16,178 nt of DNA, from NCBI GenBank assembly GCA_020847555.1, contig JADLBT010000005.1:1-16178 (forward strand), given 5' to 3'. Source of the DNA: Gemmataceae bacterium. Lineage in GTDB: Bacteria > Planctomycetota > Planctomycetia > Gemmatales > Gemmataceae. The position numbers and the translations under genes are program-made. The notes beneath the pieces are model-generated. The model did not search any database. It was not told where the DNA came from and saw only the letters and a program-made list of their open reading frames with translations. Below, in pieces: positions 6,859-12,720 of this stretch. Every line of letters begins with the position of its first letter. Position 1 is the stretch's first letter.

Positions 6859-7956
6859 ATGAGTAGCTCCCGGCTGCCTGCGCTGGTCGCCGGCGCACTG
6901 CTGAGCCTCGGCGGCGTGCAGGGCGGCGCGCAGTCTCCTTCCGTGGACGAGCAGATCCGCAAGCTCGCAGACGAGGCTCCGCTGAAGATGCAGTTCCGGG
7001 GCGGCACGGCGGAGGAGTGCCGCCAGTGGCAGGCCGCCTTCGCCGCGAAGCTGCGCGAACTGCTCGGCCCGCACCGCCCCCCCGCATCGTGGGAGGTGAC
7101 CGTCGAGCGCACCGTCGAACTGGACGATCACCGCCGCGAGGAACTGCTGCTGACGGCGAAGGGCCACCCGCCCTTGCCCGTTTACCTGTTGCTGCCGAAG
7201 GGTGCGAAGGGACCGCAGCCCGGGGTGGTGGCGGTCCACGGCCACGGCGCCTTCGGGTATGATCCCATCGTCGGGCGCGCGCTGACGCCGGGCGTCGAGG
7301 GCGCGATCCGGAGCGCTAACTACGACTACGGTCGCCAACTGGTGCGGCGCGGTTACGTCGTCGCGGCCCCGTGCCTGACCCCGTTCGGCCGGCGGCTGGG
7401 CGCTCCCCCGGCGAAGGGCGGCACCGACCCGTGCGCCGTCACCTTCGTTCGCCTGCAGCTGCTCGGCAAGGTGCTCATGGCCGAGAACCTGCGCGACGTG
7501 CTGTGGTGCGTCGAGTTGCTGGCACGGCGCAAGGACGTGGACGCGGAACGGCTCGGGTGCGTCGGTCTGTCATACGGCGGGCGGATGACGATGCTTGCGG
7601 CTGCCCTGGAGCCGCGCATCCGGGTGGCGGTGGTGTCCGGGGCGCTGAACTGCATGCAGGAGCGCATCCGCAGCCGTTACAGCTGCGGGGCGCAGGTCAT
7701 TCCGGGGCTGCTGAAGTACGGCGACGTGCCGGAGATCGCGTCGCTGATCGCTCCGCGGCCGAGCCTGTGGGAGGTCGGCAGCGAGGACAGGCTGCTTCCG
7801 CCGCGCTGGGTCGAGACGGCGCTGGACCGGATGCAGCGGGCCTACCAGGCGCTGGGCGCTGCGGAGCAGCTGCAGGTCGATCGGTTCAAGGGCGGGCACC
7901 GCTGGCACGGCGAGCACGCCTACCCGCTCCTCGACCGGGTGCTCAGGCGCCATTAA
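6859..7956 (+). CDS. Exported alpha/beta hydrolase (dienelactone hydrolase/acetylxylan esterase type)
   Basis: 365-aa serine hydrolase. The start is ATG 6859 with GGAGG (6847-6851) 7 nt upstream; a longer frame adds 15 residues read from the palindrome and is rejected. The signal peptide spans 1 to about 24. The oxyanion region is VVAVHGHGAFGYD (123-135) and RRGYVVAAPCLTPFGRR follows at about 163-179. The nucleophile elbow is G236-L-S238-Y-G-G, the likely acid Asp310 is in EVGSEDRLLPP, and the likely His347 is in GGHRWHGE. This order and length fit the Abhydrolase_7/acetylxylan esterase-like families that deacylate sugars. It shares direction with the upstream Asp-box protein and the downstream hypothetical gene. 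The TAA stop uses two bases of the palindrome that follows. Confidence 0.9.
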   Translation: MSSSRLPALVAGALLSLGGVQGGAQSPSVDEQIRKLADEAPLKMQFRGGTAEECRQWQAAFAAKLRELLGPHRPPASWEVTVERTVELDDHRREELLLTAKGHPPLPVYLLLPKGAKGPQPGVVAVHGHGAFGYDPIVGRALTPGVEGAIRSANYDYGRQLVRRGYVVAAPCLTPFGRRLGAPPAKGGTDPCAVTFVRLQLLGKVLMAENLRDVLWCVELLARRKDVDAERLGCVGLSYGGRMTMLAAALEPRIRVAVVSGALNCMQERIRSRYSCGAQVIPGLLKYGDVPEIASLIAPRPSLWEVGSEDRLLPPRWVETALDRMQRAYQALGAAEQLQVDRFKGGHRWHGEHAYPLLDRVLRRH

Positions 7957-8025
7957 AGCCCACGGGTGGCGTCCCGTGGGCCAGGTGCTGGGGACTCGAC
8001 CCACGGGGCGCCACCCGTGGGCTTT
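7955..8025. repeat. Nested inverted pair of GCCCACGGG palindromes (copies 4 and 5)
   Basis: Two family units face each other. Arms 7955-7980 and 8000-8025 are inverse complements over 26 bp with a single mismatch, separated by a 19-nt spacer. Each arm is itself a hairpin (CCCACGGG, 6-nt loop, CCCGTGGG). The structure can fold either as one long hairpin or as two small ones, like a BIME built of two REP units. It starts on the last two bases of the hydrolase TAA stop codon and ends 13 nt before the ribosome site of the next gene. Confidence 0.85.
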
Positions 8026-8050
8026 CTCCTCCATCTTCAGGAGCCCGCGC

Positions 8051-8434
8051 ATGGGTATGGAACAGCGCGTAACGTTCGGGACCGCGGCGCGTCCGCTCTG
8101 GCCCGCCGTGGGCGAGCTGCTGAGCGTCCGCGGGTTCCCGGTGCAGATGCGGATGATCGACGGCGAGCTGGCCTTCCCCGATGAGGCGCCGCCGGACAAC
8201 TGGCGCGAGCTGCGCCTCGGCGTGCCAGCCGGGATGGTCACTCTGCGCCGCGACGAAGCGAGCGCGACGCTCGTCGTCTGGGGGAACGCGGACCCGGGCC
8301 TGCGGCAGGCGTGGAACGCGCTGACGTGGGCCTGCGCCGAGGTGACGGGCGGGCGGATCGATACCCCGGAAGGGGCGGTCAGTGCCAAGGACTTCCAGGC
8401 ACGAGCGGAACTGCCGGAGGGCCTGCGCGGCTGA
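8051..8434 (+). CDS. Small conserved-looking hypothetical protein
   Basis: 127-aa protein that I do not recognise. The start is the ATG at 8051 with AGGAG (8039-8043) 7 nt upstream. A longer open frame from 7976 adds 25 residues encoded by the palindromic repeat and is not credible. The protein has no signal peptide or membrane segment. It looks like a compact alpha/beta domain: a strand-rich middle (PVQMRMIDGELAFP, then GMVTLRRDEASATLVVWG) and a C-terminal helix (LRQAWNALTWACAEVTGG). It follows the hydrolase by 94 nt on the same strand and ends 5 nt from the convergent Sm-like gene. Good ribosome site and steady coding character argue that it is real. No function is proposed. Confidence 0.78.
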   Translation: MGMEQRVTFGTAARPLWPAVGELLSVRGFPVQMRMIDGELAFPDEAPPDNWRELRLGVPAGMVTLRRDEASATLVVWGNADPGLRQAWNALTWACAEVTGGRIDTPEGAVSAKDFQARAELPEGLRG

Positions 8435-8439
8435 CCTGC

Positions 8440-8703
8440 CTACTCGTCCACCACGTCCTCGAGGCGCCCGATCGCGACCACGTCGCCGCGCACGATCCAC
8501 ACCCGCTTGCGGTTTCGCTTGACGCCGGTCCACTTCGACGAGGCGATGTAGTTCTCGCGCGTCGTCTGGGTGTCGCGCAGGTCGTGCAGGTCGGCGTCGG
8601 ACACCTCCAGATAGTGATCGTCGAAGCCCCGCAACTTGCCCAGACAGACGTAGGGGCTGCGCAGGTCGATGACGACCACCTGGCCCACGAGTCCCTGGAG
8701 CAT
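8440..8703 (-). CDS. Small LSm/Sm-like protein (putative)
   Basis: 87-aa protein with Sm-fold hallmarks. GQVVVIDLRSPYVCLGKL followed by RGFDDHYLEVSDAD (residues 7-38) resembles Sm1 (G-x-L-x-G-F-D). RVWIVRGDVVAIGRL (67-81) resembles Sm2 (h-R-G-[ND]-x-V-x-x-I). Between them lies a long charged loop (39-66) with TTRENY. The Asn that follows D-x-x-M in RNA-binding Sm proteins is Leu32 here, so the usual base-stacking pocket may be absent. It is not Hfq-like, because the YKHA-type Sm2 is missing. I start at ATG 8703, preceded by GAGGT (8708-8712). The frame stays open to a GTG at 8820, which would add 39 low-quality residues and overlap the next gene. Family assignment is from motif reading only, and another small beta-barrel is possible. 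Confidence 0.72.
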   Translation of the reverse strand: MLQGLVGQVVVIDLRSPYVCLGKLRGFDDHYLEVSDADLHDLRDTQTTRENYIASSKWTGVKRNRKRVWIVRGDVVAIGRLEDVVDE

Positions 8704-8810
8704 GGCCACCTCGCGTTCGTACCGCGCCTGACCGGCTTCCCGGCGGGGCGTGCCGTTCCTACTCTGATCTCTGCCTTCTTGACCCGCCTTCCACTCATGA
8801 TACGAAGTCC
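8704..8810. promoter_or_regulatory. Divergent intergenic spacer between Sm-like and SIS genes
   Basis: 107 bp separating two divergently transcribed genes, so it must hold or lead into promoters for both unless they are transcribed from further away. I could not pick a convincing -10/-35 pair. The minus-strand frame of the Sm-like gene remains open through the whole spacer; if translation starts at the GTG at 8820 this is coding instead. Confidence 0.35.
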
Positions 8811-9608
8811 ATGACGACACCTCCGCTAACCGCCGCCGAGCGCTACTACCGCGACGCCCTCGCCCGCCTGCAAGGGCTGCTCGACCCCCAGCGCGAGTCC
8901 CTCGACCGGGCCGCCGCCCTCTGCACGGAGGCGATCGCGAGCGACGGGCTGGTCCACCTGTTCGGGTGCGGGCACAGCCGGATGTTGTGCGAGGAGATGA
9001 CGCCGCGGCAGGGATGCTTCGTCGGTTGGCACACGCTCGTCGAACTGGGGCTAACGTTCCACAACCTCATCGTCGGGCCGAACGGACTGCGGCAGAGCCT
9101 GCACCTGGAGAAGACGCTCGGCTATGCGGAGCAGATCCTGCGCAACTTCGCGTTCGGGCCGCGCGACGCGCTGATCGTCATTTCGACGAGCGGCATCCGC
9201 GAGGTGATCGTCGAGATGGCGGAGGGGGCGCGGCGGCGCGGCCTGGCGGTGATCGCAGTCGTCAGCCGGGTCCACTGCGAGCAGGCGAAGCCGGCCCATC
9301 CGTCCGGGAAAAAGCTGCTCGACGTGGCCGACGTCGTTCTCGACAACGGCGCGCCGGTCGGCGACTGCATCCTGCCAATTGAGGGCTTGAAGAATCGGAC
9401 CGGACCGTTCAGCACGCTCGGCGGTGCGATGGTGATGAACCTGCTGCGCTGCGAGGTGGCCCAGCGCCTCGTGGACCGCGGCATCGAGCCGGTGTTCCTG
9501 CCGAGCCACCAGTTCGTTGGCAGCCGCACGGTGGAGGAGCAGCTCGAATACTTCTACGCCCAGTACGCCCGGCGCGTCGCGCCGCTCTACGCGCGGCAAG
9601 GGGGGTGA
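8811..9608 (+). CDS. SIS-domain phosphosugar-binding protein (UPF0309-like)
   Basis: 265-aa sugar isomerase-type protein. SIS features are HLFGCGHSRML (49-59, first phosphosugar loop), VISTSGIREVIVEMAEGARR (123-142, Ser/Thr-rich STSG phosphate loop) and AHPSGKKLLDVADVVLDNG (162-180), a stretch characteristic of the UPF0309/SIS_2 group. The helical N-terminus (6-44) is a dimerisation segment in such proteins. It is expected to bind or isomerise a phosphorylated amino sugar or related sugar in the cytoplasm; the exact reaction is unknown. The start is ATG 8811, with only a weak GAAG upstream. The stop lies 2 nt before the SDR start, so the two are almost surely one transcript and probably act in the same sugar pathway. 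Confidence 0.9.
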   Translation: MTTPPLTAAERYYRDALARLQGLLDPQRESLDRAAALCTEAIASDGLVHLFGCGHSRMLCEEMTPRQGCFVGWHTLVELGLTFHNLIVGPNGLRQSLHLEKTLGYAEQILRNFAFGPRDALIVISTSGIREVIVEMAEGARRRGLAVIAVVSRVHCEQAKPAHPSGKKLLDVADVVLDNGAPVGDCILPIEGLKNRTGPFSTLGGAMVMNLLRCEVAQRLVDRGIEPVFLPSHQFVGSRTVEEQLEYFYAQYARRVAPLYARQGG

Positions 9609-9610
9609 CC

Positions 9611-10420
9611 ATGCCGGGCCGGCTCGATGGCAAGCGCTGCCTGATCGTCGGCGGCACCTCGGGCATCGGCTGGGCCGCCGCGAAGCGCTTTTTGGACGAA
9701 GGCGCCGCCCACGTCGCCGTTGTCGGCCTCGATGAGCCACGAAGCCACGAGGGCGTTCGCTCGCTGATGGAGGCAGCCGGACGGTCGTGTTTATCGATCG
9801 GGTGCGACGCGCGCGATCCCAAACAGGTTGACGAAGCCTTCGCGTTCGCGGTCCAGGTGTTCGGCGGCCTGGACGTGCTGTATCACGTCGCCGGCGGCAG
9901 CGGGCGGCGGCGCGGCGACGGGCCGCTGCACGAATGCACCGACGCGGGCTGGGACTACGCTCTCGACCTCAACCTGCGCAGCGTCTTCCTGACCAACCGC
10001 GCGGCGGTGCGGCACTTCCTCGCGCAACGGCAACCGGGCGCGATCCTCAACATGGCAAGCGTGCTGGCCCTGGCGCCGTCGCCGCGCCACTTCGACACCT
10101 GCGCCTACGCCGCGGCCAAGGGCGGGGTGATCGCCCTGAGCCGGCTGGCGGCGGCCCGCTATGCGGCGGCCGGCATTCGGGTGAACGTCCTCGCACCGGG
10201 TCTGATCGAGACGCCGATGGCGGAGCGGGCGTGCGGCGACCCGGCCATCCTGAACTTCCTCCGCACGAAGCAGCCGCTGCGGGGCGGACCGGGAAGTCCC
10301 GCGGACTGCGCGGAGGCGGCGGTGTTCCTGTGCAGCGACGCGGCCCGGTTCCTCACCGGCGTGGTCCTGCCGGTGGACGGCGGCTGGTGCGTCAGCGACG
10401 GGCAGGACGCGGCGCCGTGA
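9611..10420 (+). CDS. Short-chain dehydrogenase/reductase (classical SDR)
   Basis: 269-aa NAD(P)-dependent oxidoreductase. The Rossmann nucleotide loop is G14-G-T-S-G-I-G20, with N121 and the catalytic S150 (NMAS), Y166 and K170 (YAAAK). The PG motif follows in VNVLAPGLIETPM (191-203), and the C-terminal TGVVLPVDGGW (249-259) is typical of the family. The usual NNAG is replaced by HVAGG at 92-96. The start is ATG 9611, 5 nt after the AGGGGGG run; an overlapping GTG at 9605 is possible but abuts the ribosome site. It is coupled to the SIS gene, which suggests oxidation or reduction of a sugar or polyol. Substrate and cofactor preference cannot be fixed from sequence. It ends 53 bp before the convergent DUF4129 gene. 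Confidence 0.93.
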   Translation: MPGRLDGKRCLIVGGTSGIGWAAAKRFLDEGAAHVAVVGLDEPRSHEGVRSLMEAAGRSCLSIGCDARDPKQVDEAFAFAVQVFGGLDVLYHVAGGSGRRRGDGPLHECTDAGWDYALDLNLRSVFLTNRAAVRHFLAQRQPGAILNMASVLALAPSPRHFDTCAYAAAKGGVIALSRLAAARYAAAGIRVNVLAPGLIETPMAERACGDPAILNFLRTKQPLRGGPGSPADCAEAAVFLCSDAARFLTGVVLPVDGGWCVSDGQDAAP

Positions 10421-10441
10421 ACTCCCGAAGAGCGACCAGCT

Positions 10442-10493
10442 ACCAGCCCAGCACGCCAGCGCCGGGCTGGTGGCTAACGCGCCGGGCTGGTGG
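10442..10493. repeat. Palindromic/direct repeat, family CGCCAGCGCCGGG (copy 2)
   Basis: Begins ACCAGCCCAGCACGCCAGC and continues GCCGGGCTGGTGG, so that CCAGCCC pairs with GGGCTGG around the core. The 14-mer CGCCGGGCTGGTGG occurs twice (10460-10473 and 10480-10493), 20 nt apart. It shares GCCAGCGCCGGG with the hairpin at 4698-4738. It fills the gap between the convergent SDR and DUF4129 genes and overlaps the last codons and stop of the latter (10474-10476). Confidence 0.7.
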
Positions 10494-12408
10494 TGCGGCG
10501 CAGGTCTTCCGCCAGGTCGCGGCACGCTCGGAAGTCGTCCTCCCGGCACAAACGCTCGCCGTACCACTTTAGCTCGAACAACCCCGTCAGCCGGCAGAAC
10601 GGTGCGTGCAGCGCCAGTCGCGGACGCAGCTGGTCGGCGTACTCCCCGTTCGTCCGCGTCCGCTCGTACCGGATCAACCCCGCCTGGTGCAGTACCGCCA
10701 GCACGCTCAGGTACAGCACGCGCACCGCCCCGCGGAAGTCGCCGCGGCGTGCCAGCTCGTCCGCCTGCTGCCACAGCGCCGCCGGAGACTGCTGCCCCAG
10801 GTCTTCCGGCATCTCCTCCGTTTCGGGACCGACGGCCCCCTGTTCCTTTGGCCGAACGCGCTGCTGGTCGCGGAGCAGGTGCCACACAAGCAGCCCGGCC
10901 CCGACCACCACCACCGCCACCGCCAGGCCGACCAGCGCCCACATGAGGATGGTGCCGACCCCGCCGAGCGCGATCCCGCCGCCTCCCAGCGCCCCGCCCC
11001 CGCCCCAGTTGCGGACCTTCAGCTCCTTCACGTCCGGCGGTTCTCTGTTTTTCTTCTCGTCGCGGCGTGGGGCGTCTTCCTTCGGTTTCACCTTCGGGCG
11101 CCGGGAACGCGCGTCCGGCGAGACGAGTGCCTTGATCTGCTCAGGCGTCAGCCCCTGTTGCTCGGGCGGCCGCGCCAGGCTCTCCTCGATCAGGGCCAAC
11201 CGGGCATCCACCCGCTCGAGCGCCTTCAGTGCGCTGTCGCGCTTCAGTTCGGCGAAGCTCTCGACGGCCCGGAAATACCACTGATACCCACCCTTGCGGG
11301 CGCTCGCTTCCAGGCGCACGCCCACCTGGCGCAGCCACTCCGTCCAGCGCCCGCCGCCCGGATACGGCTTCGCCCGCTCGACCTCCCGGCGCACCGCGGC
11401 CACCTCCTGTCGCGCCGCGCGCACCGCGTCAAGTGGCGCGTCGGCCCGCGCCGCGGAACTCGTACCGAGGCACACCAGGGCGGCGAGGAGCGCGGCCCGT
11501 GCGGTGGGCGCGGCTTTACCGTTCCCACGCGCGGGCGCCCCGGGTCGATCCGCCGGGAACAACTCCTCGACGCGGAACCACAGATCCAGACCCTCGTAGC
11601 GCGTGCGATCGTCGATGAAGAACAGATAGTTGACGGCCTCGGCATACGGGGCAAGCAGCCACCAGGCGAACACCGCGAGTGCGGCCAGGTACGGGGGATT
11701 GCTCGGGGACAGCAGGACGCGGACCAGGGCGAGGTTGAACCCGCCCAGATCCTCCGCCGCCCAGAGAAAGAAACGCGCGCAGAGGTGCAGGTTGATGGCG
11801 GCGAAGAGCAGCAGCACGGTCCGGCTGAACACGACCGCCAGCGCGCGCCCGGCGTGCCGGCCGCTGGCGCGGAGCGAGTGCCGCCAGGCGCGCCACAGGT
11901 TCCGCTGCCCGGCCGCCAGGGCCGGGTGCCGGCACAGGCTCACCATCCACACCGGCACGAACAGGGCCAGAAAGCTGCCCGCCATGATCCAGCGTCCCAC
12001 CGCCGGCATGCCGGTTGCGCCCACCCACAGTAGCGCGACGCCGGGAAGGAGGAGGACGAACGCCTGAGCGGTGGCGTGGTTCAGTCCGCGCCGCCACGTC
12101 GCCGCCAGACACCGCCCCAGGCGCGGGGCGATCCCCTCGCCGCGACAGTGCAGCGCTTCCTGGCACGACCCGGCGCCGATCCCGGTCAGCGGCAGCAGCA
12201 GCGCCGCCAGGGCCGGCAGGACCAGACGGCCAGTGCCCTCCGGCTCGGGCTGGAACAGCAGCCAAAGCACCACCCCCGCGGCAGGCAGCAGGAACAGGCC
12301 AGACAGCGCCAGCAGCAGCGGCAGGTCGCCCAGGTAGAGGCGCCAGCCGTCGTCGAGGATCTCGCCCGTCGAGCGGGGCCGAACTTCGAGATGTTCTTCC
12401 TGCGCCAT
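10474..12408 (-). CDS. Multi-pass membrane protein with C-terminal DUF4129 domain
   Basis: 644-aa inner-membrane protein. The N-terminal part (RSTGEILDDGWRLYLGDL, residues 12-29) precedes about six hydrophobic segments near 29-53, 62-81, 114-132, 139-159, 188-215 and 240-264. A further one at 302-320 ends TSSAARAD and looks like an internal signal peptide. Then come a charged, probably coiled segment (325-465), a Gly-rich patch (469-484), a membrane helix (485-512) and the DUF4129-type domain (about 543-637: ARRGDFRGAVRVLYLSVL, TNGEYADQLR, LFELKWYGE). DUF4129 proteins often accompany MoxR/DUF58/transglutaminase modules, but none adjoins here. The internal signal-like helix suggests a fusion of two ancestral genes. 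The start at ATG 12408 has GGGGGAG (12413-12419) 4 nt upstream. The last codons fall in a repeat. Function is unknown. Confidence 0.88.
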   Translation of the reverse strand: MAQEEHLEVRPRSTGEILDDGWRLYLGDLPLLLALSGLFLLPAAGVVLWLLFQPEPEGTGRLVLPALAALLLPLTGIGAGSCQEALHCRGEGIAPRLGRCLAATWRRGLNHATAQAFVLLLPGVALLWVGATGMPAVGRWIMAGSFLALFVPVWMVSLCRHPALAAGQRNLWRAWRHSLRASGRHAGRALAVVFSRTVLLLFAAINLHLCARFFLWAAEDLGGFNLALVRVLLSPSNPPYLAALAVFAWWLLAPYAEAVNYLFFIDDRTRYEGLDLWFRVEELFPADRPGAPARGNGKAAPTARAALLAALVCLGTSSAARADAPLDAVRAARQEVAAVRREVERAKPYPGGGRWTEWLRQVGVRLEASARKGGYQWYFRAVESFAELKRDSALKALERVDARLALIEESLARPPEQQGLTPEQIKALVSPDARSRRPKVKPKEDAPRRDEKKNREPPDVKELKVRNWGGGGALGGGGIALGGVGTILMWALVGLAVAVVVVGAGLLVWHLLRDQQRVRPKEQGAVGPETEEMPEDLGQQSPAALWQQADELARRGDFRGAVRVLYLSVLAVLHQAGLIRYERTRTNGEYADQLRPRLALHAPFCRLTGLFELKWYGERLCREDDFRACRDLAEDLRRTTSPAR

Positions 12409-12522
12409 CGGTCTCCCCCGGCTCGTGCGCGGTCACACCGGCTAACCTTGATTGTACGACGCGGCTCGGACCGCCACATCGAGGATAGGCCCGTGTGTCC
12501 CAAATTCGCTTTCCTCACCCTG

Positions 12523-12551
12523 TTGACGCGGCGCATGCCGGAGAGCACAAT
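12523..12551 (+). promoter_or_regulatory. Candidate sigma-70 promoter for the TPR gene
   Basis: TTGACG (12523-12528), a 17-bp spacer, then CACAAT (12546-12551): five of six and four of six matches to the TTGACA/TATAAT consensus with ideal spacing. A start near 12558 would give a leader of about 160 nt containing the 8-bp inverted repeat. Pattern match only; GC-rich genomes give few such hits by chance. Confidence 0.42.
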
Positions 12552-12705
12552 ACGAACTGGATGCGATTGCCGGCCCTCCCACCCCTACCTCGGCCGGCAG
12601 CCGTGCCCGGAACATCACCAGGCGGCCCGCGCCCGACGGTGTGCCGCGCGTATTGTCCCACCGCCCTCGGGCCTCGACGCCTTCACGAAGCGCAACCCAC
12701 CTACC

Positions 12706-12713
12706 GAGGAGGT
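12706..12713 (+). promoter_or_regulatory. Shine-Dalgarno site deciding the TPR gene start
   Basis: GAGGAGGT, close to the ideal anti-16S complement, 7 nt before ATG 12721. This supports the upstream ATG over the internal ATG at 12775, which lacks a ribosome site, and so places the inverted-repeat element inside the coding region. Confidence 0.7.
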
Positions 12714-12720
12714 CCCGCGA

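Larger units (their letters stand above)
12409..12720. other. Divergent promoter region, DUF4129 gene / TPR gene
   Basis: 312 bp without a supported gene. It holds a candidate sigma-70 promoter for the TPR gene (12523-12551), a possible -10 for the DUF4129 gene (12451-12456, minus strand TACAAT, 43 nt before its start, without a convincing -35), and an 8-bp inverted repeat TGCCGGCC/GGCCGGCA (12568-12575 and 12592-12599, 16-nt loop) in the predicted TPR leader. A minus-strand open frame crossing it is a shadow of the TPR gene. Confidence 0.55.

Noticed and set aside
7955..8025. Insertion sequence ends or attachment site
   Set aside because: There is no transposase or integrase within the window and no target duplication visible; the structure fits REP-like units better.
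8704..8820. 39-residue N-terminal extension of the Sm-like protein from GTG 8820
   Set aside because: Its ribosome site would abut the start, the sequence is not domain-like, and it would overlap the SIS gene start; not fully excluded.
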